From Cercis canadensis (Eukaryota > Streptophyta > Magnoliopsida > Fabales > Fabaceae), in NCBI GenBank assembly GCA_003255065.1, contig QAOA01005184.1:186001-250000 (forward strand): 64,000 bases of DNA, in the 5' to 3' direction. The notes under the pieces were generated by a model. The model had not been told where the DNA came from. It made no database searches and saw nothing but the letters and a program-made list of their open reading frames with translations. Positions 41,795-53,305 of this stretch are shown piece after piece. Every line of letters starts with the position of its first letter. The stretch's first letter is position 1. Made by a program: the position numbers and the translations under genes.

Positions 41795-42765
41795 ATGGGT
41801 AAGGAGAAGGTTCACATTAACATTGTTGTCATTGGACATGTCGACTCTGGGAAGTCGACCACCACTGGTCATTTGATCTACAAGCTAGGAGGTATTGACA
41901 AGCGTGTTATTGAGAGATTCGAGAAGGAAGCTGCTGAGATGAACAAGAGGTCATTCAAGTATGCGTGGGTGCTTGACAAGCTTAAGGCTGAGCGTGAAAG
42001 AGGTATTACAATTGATATTGCCCTGTGGAAGTTTGAGACCACCAAGTACTACTGCACAGTCATTGATGCTCCTGGCCATCGTGATTTTATCAAGAACATG
42101 ATTACTGGGACATCTCAGGCTGACTGTGCAGTCCTTATCATCGATTCCACAACTGGTGGTTTTGAAGCTGGTATTTCCAAGGATGGACAGACCCGTGAGC
42201 ATGCTCTCCTTGCTTTCACTCTTGGAGTGAAGCAGATGATTTGTTGCTGTAACAAGGTATACATCTGAACTTTTGTTCTCTTGATTTCCTCATGTATTTG
42301 ATTTATTTTCTGAGAGTATCTTCTGAGTTTGCTCACTGCTGTTCTCTGTAACAGATGGATGCCACTACTCCAAAGTACTCCAAGGCCAGATATGAAGAAA
42401 TTGTGAAGGAAGTTTCTTCCTACCTGAAGAAGGTTGGTTACAACCCTGATAAGATTCCCTTTGTTCCCATCTCTGGGTTTGAAGGTGACAACATGATTGA
42501 GAGGTCCACCAACCTTGACTGGTACAAGGGTCCAACTCTTCTTGAGGCTCTTGACCAGATCAATGAGCCCAAGAGGCCCACAGACAAGCCTCTCCGTCTT
42601 CCACTCCAGGATGTGTACAAAATTGGTGGTATTGATACTGTGCCTGGGGGACGTGTTGAAACTGGTATCTTGAAGCCTGGTATGGTGGTGACTTTTGGTC
42701 CCACTGGCCTGACAACTAAAGTTGGCTCTCCAAGAGGCCCTCCCAGGTGACAATGTGGGTTTCAA
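41795..42765 (+). CDS. Elongation factor 1-alpha (eEF1A), 5' two thirds, aberrant 3' end
   Basis: GTP-binding factor that carries aminoacyl-tRNA to the ribosome in the cytosol. Exon 1 is 41795-42256 (154 codons) and exon 2 starts at 42355, with a leader intron upstream as in other plant eEF1A genes. Visible motifs are GHVDSGKST (residues 14-22), DAPGHRD (91-97) and NKMD (153-156). Exon 2 has unusual changes in a nearly invariant segment: [13 protein letters not shown] instead of GIGTVPVGRVETG. After GPTGLTTKV about 24 bases present in the other piece are missing, the frame is lost and homology ends near 42765. The unique 260 bases after that lead to an N at 43031. This piece may be a decaying paralogue joined by the assembler to the real 3' half. 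Confidence 0.88.
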
Positions 42766-43031
42766 CTGATGTGTGGTCTCTGGGTTGTGTATTTGGTGAG
42801 ATGGCAAGCGGAGACTGTGTATTCCAATTTACAGGAGAACTGGTTGAGTTGGTAGCGATTTTCAGGTAACTTTCATTTCAGAAACATAAGCCGTTTATTT
42901 GCCTGCTTGGTACTTCACGTTGCATTCAAACTAACAAGGATTTTATATTCGAATTACAAAGCATGCTTGGTACACCAACTGAGGAAACGTGGCTTGGTGT
43001 AACTGGTTTATGTTCATTTCTTTCCTACCTN

Positions 43032-43578
43032 TTTTGGTCCCACTGGCCTGACAACTGAAGTTAAGTCTGTTGAGATGCACCACGAGGCTCTCCAAGAGGC
43101 CCTCCCAGGTGACAATGTGGGTTTCAATGTTAAGAATGTTGCTGTCAAGGATCTCAAGCGTGGTTTTGTTGCTTCCAACTCCAAGGATGACCCTGCCAAG
43201 GAGGCTGCCAACTTCACATCCCAAGTCATCATCATGAACCACCCTGGCCAGATCGGAAATGGCTATGCCCCAGTGCTGGATTGCCACACTTCCCACATTG
43301 CTGTCAAGTTTGCTGAGATCTTGACCAAGATTGACAGACGATCTGGTAAGGAGCTTGAGAAGGAGCCCAAATTCTTGAAGAACGGTGATGCTGGTTTTGT
43401 TAAGATGATTCCCACCAAGCCCATGGTGGTTGAGACTTTCTCTGCTTATCCTCCACTTGGTCGTTTTGCCGTGAGGGACATGCGTCAAACCGTGGCTGTG
43501 GGAGTCATCAAGAGTGTTGAGAAGAAGGATGCTAGTGCAGCCAAGGTCACCAAGGCTGCACTGAAGAAGGGCAAGTGA
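43032..43578 (+). CDS. Elongation factor 1-alpha (eEF1A), C-terminal part
   Basis: From [20 protein letters not shown] to the terminal [11 protein letters not shown] and stop at 43578, with no intron. It covers the end of beta-barrel domain 2 and all of domain 3. Together with the first 266 codons of the upstream piece it would give 447 residues, the usual plant length. One departure from the family is RGFVASNSK (usually RGY). The beginning overlaps in content with the end of the piece before the N, so the two were probably not adjacent in the genome. The transcript tail probably extends to about 43850. Confidence 0.9.
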
Positions 43579-43859
43579 ACCGTGCGGGTTGGTGTGCCAA
43601 CCAAATTGAATCATCATGGTTACAATAAATGTTGGTCTCTTATTACTAGTACCTCTATCTGGTGTCGATTAGCTGTTTGGTTCGTCGGGTATAGTCTCAA
43701 GTCTCCTCCTTCATCTCGCAACTTTTGTTCCCAGAACTGGGTTCTTGATCGACGGTGGCGAGGCTTGTATCTTGTCTCAGTTTTTCTGCTGCATTCTCTA
43801 TACTAGTCTTTTGTGTCTTGGTGAAAACAATTTTAACTTATTGTAATTCCTACATTGCT

Positions 43860-44640
43860 GGATTTAGCTTTTATCAATTATTAAATATGTGTTTTATATT
43901 TGAATTTCCCGCAGCTCTTGATCCCCTGCTGGTGAGTTTTCATTATGTTTACGTAGTCCTGTTTTGTTCTAAATGTCTTAGAGAAGGATGTTTTATTAGC
44001 AATTACTTTGATTGTGGTAGAAACATAAATCAAATAGCTGGTTTTATATGGTCATGCATCACGCAATTCTATAAAGTTTATTATAAACATTTAATAAGCT
44101 GTGTTTCAGTGGGAACCAATTCGGTAATTGGAAGAAAAAGAAAACGAAATTTCTATGAAAAATATACATACTATGACTATCACATCAGACGAAACTAACC
44201 CTAAAATTTTTANATACTATCTTTATTTATTTTAATTTTTTTCAAATTATTCTGTATTAATAAAACAGTTGTAATGCTTAACACGATTTGGGAACTAATA
44301 ATTAATGTTTCATTCTGATTTAAATGATATAATTAATGACTCGATTTCTTTTTCTTTTTATACATAAGAAGTAAAAACTTAAAATGCAGCAAATCAAACT
44401 GTAATTCGAAGTCCCTTGACTTTTCTGAAAATTACTTTCACCCCAGAAGAAACGAAAGGTAATATTTCCAAGCGATTTTCTCTTCGAGGGGAAAGGGAAA
44501 CACAAAATGGACCTCACTTTCCAAACTAAAATCCTTTGACTTCTACACCTACCATTATTTTTTGACTTTTTTCATACGTGGCATCCAATGATTGGTTCTC
44601 CAGGCCGCCTCTTATACTACGGTACACCTGATCATATGAC
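43860..44640. other. Intergenic between EF1-alpha and the MYB/SANT-like gene
   Basis: AT-rich, with a single N at 44212 for which I see no flanking repeat. Nothing coding is supported. The last 200 bases are probably the promoter of the downstream gene. Confidence 0.4.
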
Positions 44641-44679
44641 TGGACTAGACTTTTTTGTTTGTGTTTGGTCTACGAGAAA

Positions 44680-44928
44680 ATTTCCCATTTTTTTTTTCTC
44701 GAGAAAACCCTAACCTCCATATGAGTCATCAAATTCATCTTCCTTCGTTNAATTTCCCTTTTTTTTTTTCTCGAGAAAACCCTAACCTCCATATGAGTCA
44801 TCAAATTCATCTTCCTTCGTTTTGTTGACGCCGTCGCTGTGTGATAAGATGCAGTCGTATTCTGCGATCTGACCGGCCGGAGGGCGGTCACCCTCAAGAT
44901 CAGATTGTGAACTGTTCGCTGTGAGAGG
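44680..44928 (+). promoter_or_regulatory. Leader region of the MYB/SANT-like gene, with N-flanked repeat
   Basis: The stretch AATTTCCC...CTTCCTTCGTT is present at 44689-44749 and again at 44751-44820 around a single N at 44750, probably an assembly overlap. Both copies contain AAACCCTAA, a telo-box. The leader exon appears to end near 44928 at GAGAG|GTAGAG, starting a long leader intron of about 2 kb. Confidence 0.55.
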
Positions 44929-46852
44929 TAGAGTTCACCGTCTTTCTCTCCATTGTTTAATCTCTGTACTTCCTTTTTCTGTATATTTTTCGCTTTGATA
45001 TAGTTATCATTTTCTATTTTCTAAGTTCTAATTGCTATCGGTAGCTGAAGTATGTTTGAGTGACTAAATGTATGCTTTGAGTTTAATTATGGGAACCCTT
45101 CTAGCTGCAAAATCTCTGCATTTTTTCCGAGTATTTGTTTCTGCTTCATGAATTGTTAAATATGGTATTTCGAGGAAAAAGCACCTAAACATTTACAGAA
45201 GTTGATTACTATAGAAGCTTTATGGTTTTGGTTCGAATTAAGTATTCGAGCTGACTAAAAATTTGTAAACAGAAGGGTACATTCTCAAAATAGTAACTTA
45301 TATATTTGCTTGTGAGTGTTTGAAGTTGATTTTAGCTGAGTTGATCCCCTATTTGGTTTTGTTTCGTTTGCTTTATGTCTTCGTGAAGCATTTTGGGACC
45401 AGAATGACTGAATATTGGTCCTTGATGCTCATGGGTGAGTTCTGTTTATCAGGTGAAGAAGAGAGTAGTAGCATAGGATGTCTAACAGGACCTCCTATCA
45501 TTAGAATCTCAATTTGCATCCCAGGAAATAGCTAGATATGAGCAATATTTGATATCAAACAATATAGTAGAGTACTGAGAGGGCTTGTGGGTTTCATGTT
45601 CAAACCTGGAATCATAGCTTAAGTACCAAAAAATATATGTATATATAGTAAGGGGACATCAGCCTTAAGACTTAGAGAAATTGGAATCTTGGTAGAGTTT
45701 ATCCTCGATCAGGTAGTTGAGTGTGGTTATTTTGGAGCCATCTTTCACTGATACACATTTTGTACCATTAGTTTCCAAATTACAGTATATAGTTCTTTGG
45801 GGTGATAAACAATCACTTGAGTTTGCCCCGAGTTAACCATCTGCTGGTTCAAGCTTGGCTTGATTGATAATAAATGAATTGAATCTAAGCTCAAGCTGGG
45901 CTTGAAAAGAAATTTACCAATTTAGAATTCTTCGCTCTGAAGCCAACTTGAGATTAATCTTGATGATATGTACATAATTGTTTATATATTTATGTTCAGT
46001 ATTAGATGTATTATTCTACACACATACACATGTAGACACAAATAAAAAAAAATAAAAAAAAAGTATAATCAAAATATAAATATGATAATTTGTGAAGTTT
46101 GAGCCAATATTTAAGGCTTGGCTTGATTAAGCTCCAAGTTGAGTTTGAATTTTCTTGTTTTTAAAGGTTATCTTGCTACTGTTAAGCTTACTGCCTTGTT
46201 TACCCTTCAATTGCAATATCCTACTCATATTCATTATCTTAGAACCACATGGCTTTCTCGTCTCAGTGATCTTTTGTAAATCCTGATGAACCCTATGTCC
46301 ACAGTCAAGCTGGCTTTGGACATGGTGCTCTAATCTAAATAAACAGTATACAGGTGAATATATTCTGTTTTATCATGGTTTAGAATATCAGGATTGCCAA
46401 TTTGCTTGTCTGACTGGATAGGTTTTTAATCTAGAGATAGAAATTTTTTCTTGGCGGTTTAGTCTGCCTGTAGAAAATTTTCTGATAGCTAATGTCTAGC
46501 AGAGCTTTAGAACCCAACTCTATATACCAGCCTCTGAATTTTTTCAGTAAGGATTCTCTTTTTCATGGTTGATTTTTCATTCTTGGAATTTTCTTTGGGA
46601 AAAATGGGTTCTTTTAAGAGACATCCTAAATATTATTACTCTAAAATGCAGTTTTGGGGGGTAAAGTTTAATGACAATGAAGTCATTCTCCACTTTGAAG
46701 ATCAAACAAACATATGGAAAATAAAGTTACAGGAAGAAAAAATTTTCCAAAATAAGCAAGAGTCTTAATACAGCAGCTTTGCTGAGTTTGTCTTTATGTG
46801 GTCTGCCCATTGCTGAGACTGATTTGCTTTAGCTCCCTTTGGGAGAAGGAAT

Positions 46853-48435
46853 ATGGCAAGCGAAGAAACAAAGAAAAAGGGAGATTGGATACATTTTGTT
46901 TGTCAAGGTTGGTGCTCTGATTTTCTTTTACGTCTCCTGTCAACTAGAGCCTTTCTTAAAATGAATAGTGATTGCAACATCCATTGGGAAATGGGACAGT
47001 GTCTAACCTCTTTCTTTCCTTTTTAAGTTTGAAGCAAAATTTCACTGATGTAACATGGAATATTGGTTGCTTTAGGATGCAACCACTTTTAGGTGTGCAC
47101 GTGTACATTTTCATTATCCATGATGACTTCTTATAGAACAAGCCACAGGGCCCTGGAAGGTGGAGTTATCCAAGATCTTAATAACCAACCAATGACAATA
47201 TCATAGCTGATAAATGGCTGCAGCTTCGTGAAAACTAACATAATATTATGCATCAATATTTTGTTTATTCCTTAAAACTTTTTCCCCTTTTGGTCTGTAG
47301 AACTTTTATTACTCATGGTTCATATTATGTTTTGAGTAAATGGGAATGAAACTCTTAAATTGATGATATGATAATGGAGGCATTATTATATTGAACGGTA
47401 TATTGAATTTTGCGTTATCTGTATGTAGAAATGGAGGACTATGATCTGCCAGGACAAAGAAAGGATATGAAACAGAAAGGAAGAAATGTTGTGTGGTCAA
47501 TTGCAATGGATAAGTGTCTGATTGAAGCACTGGCTGTTCAGGCAAAAAATGGGAACAAAATTGACAAATGTTTCAATGAAAATGCATACACTGCTGCTTG
47601 TGTAGCTGTGAACACTCGTTTCAACTTGAATCTGAATAATCAGAAAGTTATCAACCGTCTGAAGACAATTAAGAAGAGGTATAAAGTAATGAAAGATATG
47701 CTAAGTCAGGATGGTTTCTGGTGGAATCCAAATACAAAGATGATAGAGTGTGAAACTGATGAGCTTTGGAAAAGATACGTTGCAGTAAGTCTATCTTTCG
47801 TCTTACTCCTTGAATGTTTATGGATGGATTCATTTAAAAAACATATTCTGGTGTTCTAATTCAATGGATAGGCACACCCTGATGCTAGAGGCCTTCGTGG
47901 AAAGCCAATAGAGATGTATGATGAGCTAAAAATTGTTTGTGGCAATTATCAAGCTCCTAGTCGTTGGGCTAAGATGAAGGATGGAAGCCATCTAATGGAG
48001 ATAAAAAATTGTGACGATGAATCGGCCTCCTTTGTTTCTCCAACTTCAGAAGGCATGAGTGAGACAGATGGAACGGAGTCATACACCGGGCCTCAAGAGT
48101 ATGGCCAGATGCCAGATGGTTGTCAGGAGACTCCTGCGTTCCAGCCTTTTAGACAACTTCCGAAACGGCCTCGTGGCTCAGATGCTCTTCAGGATGCATT
48201 GATAGCAGTAGCATCAAGCGTCCGACGCTTGGCTGATGCAATGGAGCAAAGCAAATACTCAATTGATGCCACTGAGCTATTACAGGCAGTGATGGAGATA
48301 GATGGGATAGAAGAGGGTAAACAGATGTATGCTTTTGAATATTTGAATGCTGATCCTATCAAAGCCCGAGCCTTCCTGACATACGATGCTCGAATGAGAA
48401 AGATATACCTGTTTAAGCAGTTCTGGTGGTGGTGA
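46853..48435 (+). CDS. MYB/SANT-like DNA-binding domain protein
   Basis: Main coding exons are 47431-47784 and 47872-48435, giving 305 residues from METGAG-type start ATGGAGGACTATG. The N-terminal half is a Myb/SANT-like domain of the Myb_DNA-bind_3 type (VVWSIAMDKCLIEAL, NQKVINRLKTIKKRY, DGFWWNPNTKMIECETDELW, DARGLRGKPIEMYDELKIV). This family includes LIMYB and the proteins partnered with Harbinger transposases, so it may be a domesticated transposon protein or a nuclear transcription cofactor. The C-terminal half has a helical segment ending YDARMRKIYLFKQFW. A possible extra first exon at 46853-46907 (MASEETKKKGDWIHFVCQ) joins in frame to the acceptor just before the 47431 ATG, lengthening the protein by about 19 residues. 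Confidence 0.8.
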
Positions 48436-48730
48436 CTGGTGAGCTTGACCAATTTCTTGGTATATTTTTGGTGTACAGAATATCTGAAGACTATGTTTAT
48501 TTAACACTTTCACATTGTTTGAGAAATCTTTTGATGGATGTTTGTAAGGTTGATGTATAGATTCTAGACATTCATAGGGATTGGCCATATGCCAGTGAGT
48601 GGAAGAGTTTTACAGCCTCTTCCAAGTGAATTTCTTGAAAATTCTCTCGTCTTTCTCTGCAACTGCTAGAACTGCTTGGTGAACTTATTTAACTCAAGTT
48701 TTGCCATCCTATTAGTGATTTATTTTTTTT

Positions 48731-48785
48731 TTGGGGGGGGTGGTGTGTCTTGGGGTGTGGTTGGGTGGGTTGGGGAACGGGGTAT
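48731..48785 (+). other. G-rich tract with a canonical G-quadruplex pattern
   Basis: Four G runs of three or more with short loops occur at 48752-48775 (GGGG-TGTGGTT-GGG-T-GGG-TT-GGGG), preceded by a run of about eight Gs. It lies some 300 bp downstream of the MYB/SANT-like stop codon, in an otherwise AT-rich region. Confidence 0.6.
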
Positions 48786-49143
48786 TATGCGCTTAATGGA
48801 AGAAACTATCAAAGAAAAATAATGAAATGTAAAAATTCTATAAAAAGTGAAAATTATCATATTTAGTTTCTACATTTTCTGGAAAATAAAGGAGAATAAG
48901 GAAAGAAATACGAAAACAATGAGTTTATCTTAAGCTATTAAAATTCCAATGTCTCCAATCGCAAAAGAATGTTAAGCCATATTTTAATAATTTTGTTATA
49001 TAAATTATCCTTTATCAAAATATGATGTTAACAAAAAAATCAAATCGACGCAGAAATTTCATTCCTTCCATTTCTTGTCAATTTTCAATAATAAAAAAAA
49101 TTGGTTTACATTTCTTTTAGGCATATTATGTTTTGAATTCACC

Positions 49144-49857
49144 TAGGGTAGTGTTTGAGTGTTTGATATATAGAATGTTTTAACATTTTTTAGAAAATGA
49201 GGGTGGGAATATTTCTTTCTCATGGTTTGGTACAAGAGCTGAAAATTTATGCCTGAGAATATGAGATTCCTACCTCTATTTGCACAAAAACATTCTCCAC
49301 CTAGAGAGGTGGGAATGTTAAATTTCTAGGAATGTAGAATGTTGGGATGTCTTGGGTGGCGATCAATGATTGCTGCCGGTGATTGGCAGCGGACGATGGT
49401 GCCACATTTGATGAGACACCGCATTGGTTAGTGATGGCAGTTCTTGGTATTATATATACGGGTTGGCAATCCTCCCCTTACAAGCTAGCTTTTGAGGTGT
49501 AATTAGGTTAGGTTCATATCATTTAGTATCAAAGTCAAACCTCGTCTAGTCGATGTGCCCCACAAGTTCGGTTCCCTGCACAAAGATGTTCAGTCTAAAG
49601 GGATCGGGTCTGATGAGATCCCACATAAGTTAACGAAGGCAGTCCTTAGTGTTATATATACAGGATTGTCAATCCTCCTCTTCCAAATTAGCTTTTGAGG
49701 TGGAGTTAGGTCAAGTTCGTATTAACATTTTCAATAATGTTAATGTGTATCAAACATGGAAATTGACATTCTCAAGAATGTGGGTGAAAATGTGGATTCC
49801 TAAGAATATTGCATTGTTATAAATAAAAATTCAAAACTTAAACCAAACACTGCCCTA
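49144..49857. mobile_element. hAT-like MITE carrying a nested TRIM-like insert
   Basis: The left end TAGGGTAGTGTTTG at 49144 pairs with the right end CAAACACTGCCCTA at about 49857, and inner segments (GAATGTTTTAACATT, GGAATG) show weaker inverted similarity. Terminal sequence resembles hAT MITEs, but no 8-bp target duplication was found. The 300-bp segment at 49436-49735 inside it appears to be a later insert. Confidence 0.5.
49436..49735 (+). mobile_element. TRIM-like short LTR element
   Basis: Two direct repeats of about 85 bp, at 49436-49520 and 49645-49730, share GGCAGT-CTT-GT-TTATATATAC, TCAATCCTCC and TAGCTTTTGAGGTG. TAGTATCAAAGTC, similar to a tRNA-Met primer site, follows the first repeat. 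Noncoding. The ends are approximate and the TRIM call is an inference from this layout. Confidence 0.45.
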
Positions 49858-49869
49858 AAGTACAAGGTT

Positions 49870-50508
49870 CATTTTAGATAATAAAATGTAGGTAAATAAC
49901 TATTGATGAAAGAATCAGGGTTGAAATTTTGATTAGTGCATTCAACTTAATGTCTTTTATCTGATCATTTCTTAGAAAATTAATTTCTACATATTCATTC
50001 TCCTTCATGTACATGATTGAAGTTTCCTCCATTTTCCGAAGCAAGAAGTTGCGCAGTTTACATTCATAGCCCGTGATTGTTAAAACAACACACCTTGTAT
50101 TTTTACATCCATGGACCCAAGTTACACCCATAAGTAATGTTAAATATATAAACTGAGAAACTGCACAGTTGATAGAATCTATGTTGAGATGATCCACTTA
50201 AACTTTTTTCTATCAATTTGTTCATCAATTTTGGGTATTTAGCATTGCTCTACACCCCTTCCCTGGTCAACTTCAACAACTAATATCTAGCCTAATCGTC
50301 AAGTGTCAAAACTGGCGCAACCATTCAAGAGTCTAGTAGTATGCTTCAAGATAAAACAGGGCATTAAAATGTTGAACCGAGTAATGCAGTCCTCTTGCAT
50401 TGTCCACTTCACCAAGTTTGTCCTTTCAGGAACCTTAAGTTACTTGAGTAATAGTCCCTTATAGGTATCATGGTTGGATAACAATAACACTTTGGCAACA
50501 AATTTAAT
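49870..50508. other. Intergenic / 3' flank of the PPR gene
   Basis: No gene supported. The part nearest 50508 is the 3' untranslated region of the minus-strand PPR gene. A 107-residue minus-strand frame here has no recognisable features. Confidence 0.4.
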
Positions 50509-52980
50509 TCACCAGTAATTCCCACAAGAACAGCTCCCATTCTTAAAATGATGGAATCGGCGCATATCACGCACTATTATTTCCCTCCCTGTCACGAGTG
50601 AGATGTACTTAGAGGCATTATGGCAATCACCACAAACTCTTAGATTCTTCCGTATGTGTATTGTTGTGCCGGGGTTTGTATTCAGAAGTCCAAATGCAAT
50701 AGCAAGCCTCTCACTGTGGCTATTGAGCAATTGTTCCTTTACACCATCTTCAACATCATGAATTGAGTTGGTGTCGGGCACGTAACCAGCAGCCTTGATT
50801 TTATCTCCTAGAGTTTCAAGGAAAGCATAGATTCTTTTGGATTGAGGATGATTAGTGCTTCCAGAGTAGAAAGTGTGAACTTCATTTCTCAACTCCACCA
50901 AGCTGCAACCTGGAGTTTTCTGGAGTCCTTTTTTCTCCATGGTTGTTCTCACCTTCGCCACTTTATCCCACATTGAAGCAGAGGCATACATGTTAGCAAG
51001 CAATACATGATACCCACCTTCATCTGGGTCGAACTCAAATAGTTTGTCTGCAGCTTTCTCCCCCAATTCTACGTTTTTATGGATTTTGCAAGCACCTAGC
51101 ATTGCCCCTAAAACAGTAATCCCTGGCTTGATAGGCATCCTCTGGATAAAATTCCAAGCATCATCTAGCCGGCCAGCTCTGCCAAGAAGATCAACCATGG
51201 CTCCATAGTGATCCATTGAAGGCTCTAAGCCATAATCGTCCTTCATGCTCTCAAAGTGGTGAAGGCCCTCTTCCACTAAACCTGAGTGACTGCAAGCTGC
51301 AATAACAGAAAGAAATGTTGTCTCATTTGGCTTAATAGTGCCCCGCTGCATTTCATTGAAGAGATCTAAAGCTTCTCTTCCAAGACCATGTGTCCCATAT
51401 CCATCTATCATTGCATTCCATGTTATCACATGTCGCTCTTCCATCATGTCAAAAAGCTTTCTAGCTGTATCAATAGCCCCACATTTTGCATATGTGTCAA
51501 CGAGGGCAGTGACCACAAAAACATTCTTGTCCATACTGGTTCTTATAACAAGTCCATGAATCCACTTAGCTTGACGGGTAACTGATAAATCTGCAAGAGC
51601 AGTAATTGCACTTACCATTGTAAAGGAATCTGGCTCTATATTGTGAGATTGCATCTTACAGAACAGGCTTAAAGCCTCAGATATACACCCATTTTGTGCA
51701 TAACCTAATATCATGGCATTCCATGTTACTTGAGTTTTCTCCAGTAAATTATCAAATATCGCAGCTGCAATATCAACTCTCTTGCACTTCGAATACATGG
51801 ATATTAAAGAGTTCATAACTGACACATTAGAATCAAGTTTCAGTTGCTCCAATAATTTATGAACGAATTTTCCCCGTTCAAGATCACCTAAATCAGCACA
51901 GGCATGCAAACCTCCCATTATTGTAACATTTGAAGGTTCCACTCCTTCATCCAACATCTTCAGGAAAGTTGCAAACGCTTCTTCTGCATCACCATTTTGT
52001 GCATAGCCATCAATCATGGAATTCCATGAAACAACAGTCTTGCTATTCATTCCCTCAAAAATCAACCTTGCACTCTCAACGGACCCACATTTGAAGTACA
52101 TATCAATCAGCGCTGATGAGACATTCACTGGAGATTCAAATCCTGCTCTTAAAACATAACCATGAATAGACTTTCCAATTCTCAAAGACTTGATATCTGC
52201 AACAGCAGGCAAAACACTGACCAACGTAATCGAATCAGGCTTTTGCCCAACCTCCTGCATTTTCGAAACTAACTTTATGGCTTTCTTGGCCAAGCCATTC
52301 TGTGCATATCCAGCAACTACTGTATTCCAACAAACCAAGTCCTTCTGGGGCATTCTCTCAAACATCTTATATGCTTCATGAATCTGTCTACACTTTGCAT
52401 ACAAATTCACCACTGCAGTCATAGCAAACAAATTAGATTCATACCCACTAGTTATTAGCTGCCCATGAATCTCTCTACCTCTCTTGAGGTCCAAATTCTC
52501 CCCACACAATTGCAACAAGTAGGTAAAATTATACACAGCTGGTCTAACATCATCGTACTTCATCCGATAATAAAACGACAAAGCATCATCTAAAGTTGAG
52601 TTCTTTGCATACCCTTTTAGCATAGTGTGGTAAATCACATCGAGCTTGTTCTCAATGGGCTCAAAAACACGAGCAGCTTCACTCATGCTGCCATATTTGC
52701 AGAACAAACCGATAAGCTTAGTCTGGAACAAGTGCTCATCATAGAAGCCATTCTTGACGATGAGAGGCAAGATTTGATGAAGTTCTTTTATGGAAGTGCA
52801 GAGTTCTAACAGTATAGAAGAAGGGTGCCTGTAGACATGAAAGGGAATGTAGATTCTCTGGTATAGAGGGTGAACTGGGGGAGAAGACGATGAAATGTGG
52901 CTTATTTTAGAGTGAGTTGCAGGGGCTGCGATGTTGGTGGCACCTAAAGGGGGACCTAGAGGCAATAGATGCGAGCTCAT
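50509..52980 (-). CDS. PPR protein, PLS class with DYW domain (CRR22/At1g11290-like)
   Basis: This intronless 823-residue protein has a chloroplast-type N-terminus (Ser/Pro-rich, few acidic residues up to about residue 50), about 15 PLS-type pentatricopeptide repeats (for example VNLYAKCRQIHEAYKMFERM, MYFKCGSVESARLIFEGM) from about residue 60 to 640, then E motifs and a DYW deaminase-like domain. The domain has HSE at about 755-757, CGDC at about 783-786, and ends GNYW rather than DYW, a common variant. It should bind specific organelle RNA and direct C-to-U editing. From memory the closest match is At1g11290 (CRR22), which edits chloroplast ndh and rpoB transcripts; orthology is likely but untested. 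Start chosen at the first ATG with a plausible transit peptide. The frame is complete. Confidence 0.93.
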   Translation of the reverse strand: MSSHLLPLGPPLGATNIAAPATHSKISHISSSSPPVHPLYQRIYIPFHVYRHPSSILLELCTSIKELHQILPLIVKNGFYDEHLFQTKLIGLFCKYGSMSEAARVFEPIENKLDVIYHTMLKGYAKNSTLDDALSFYYRMKYDDVRPAVYNFTYLLQLCGENLDLKRGREIHGQLITSGYESNLFAMTAVVNLYAKCRQIHEAYKMFERMPQKDLVCWNTVVAGYAQNGLAKKAIKLVSKMQEVGQKPDSITLVSVLPAVADIKSLRIGKSIHGYVLRAGFESPVNVSSALIDMYFKCGSVESARLIFEGMNSKTVVSWNSMIDGYAQNGDAEEAFATFLKMLDEGVEPSNVTIMGGLHACADLGDLERGKFVHKLLEQLKLDSNVSVMNSLISMYSKCKRVDIAAAIFDNLLEKTQVTWNAMILGYAQNGCISEALSLFCKMQSHNIEPDSFTMVSAITALADLSVTRQAKWIHGLVIRTSMDKNVFVVTALVDTYAKCGAIDTARKLFDMMEERHVITWNAMIDGYGTHGLGREALDLFNEMQRGTIKPNETTFLSVIAACSHSGLVEEGLHHFESMKDDYGLEPSMDHYGAMVDLLGRAGRLDDAWNFIQRMPIKPGITVLGAMLGACKIHKNVELGEKAADKLFEFDPDEGGYHVLLANMYASASMWDKVAKVRTTMEKKGLQKTPGCSLVELRNEVHTFYSGSTNHPQSKRIYAFLETLGDKIKAAGYVPDTNSIHDVEDGVKEQLLNSHSERLAIAFGLLNTNPGTTIHIRKNLRVCGDCHNASKYISLVTGREIIVRDMRRFHHFKNGSCSCGNYW

Positions 52981-53305
52981 TCTTCCCTTTCTGTCTCCAC
53001 TTTACGTTCCCTAACTGGGGAGCACCAAGTTCTTCAAATTCATACTTTGCCATGAAAGGTTATTTTTAGATTAAAAGACAATCAAAGAATTTTGGTGGTC
53101 CTCTCTTATTTTACCAACGTGGGAAATATTTGTTTCCCAAATAAGATTCTTATAAAAATTCTATCCAATAGTAAAATCTTAAAGTAGCCACAAGAATTTT
53201 ACAATTTTAAAAAAGAATTTATAAAAAATAATCTCCAATAAGTTATGCGACAAATCAATATCACTTGAAAACTAAAAGGTTTAAATTGCTTTNAAACTAA
53301 AAGGT
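52981..53305. promoter_or_regulatory. Upstream region of the PPR gene
   Basis: The promoter side of the minus-strand PPR-DYW gene is short and AT-rich and has no obvious TATA box at a standard distance. A single N at 53293 is flanked by a 20-bp repeat (AACTAAAAGGTTTAA), again probably an assembly overlap. Confidence 0.4.

Noticed and set aside
42115-42807. Long minus-strand open frame of about 230 residues
   Set aside because: It is antisense to EF1-alpha exons and reflects the codon bias of that gene; no domain is visible. The same applies to the 224-residue minus frame at 42943-43617.
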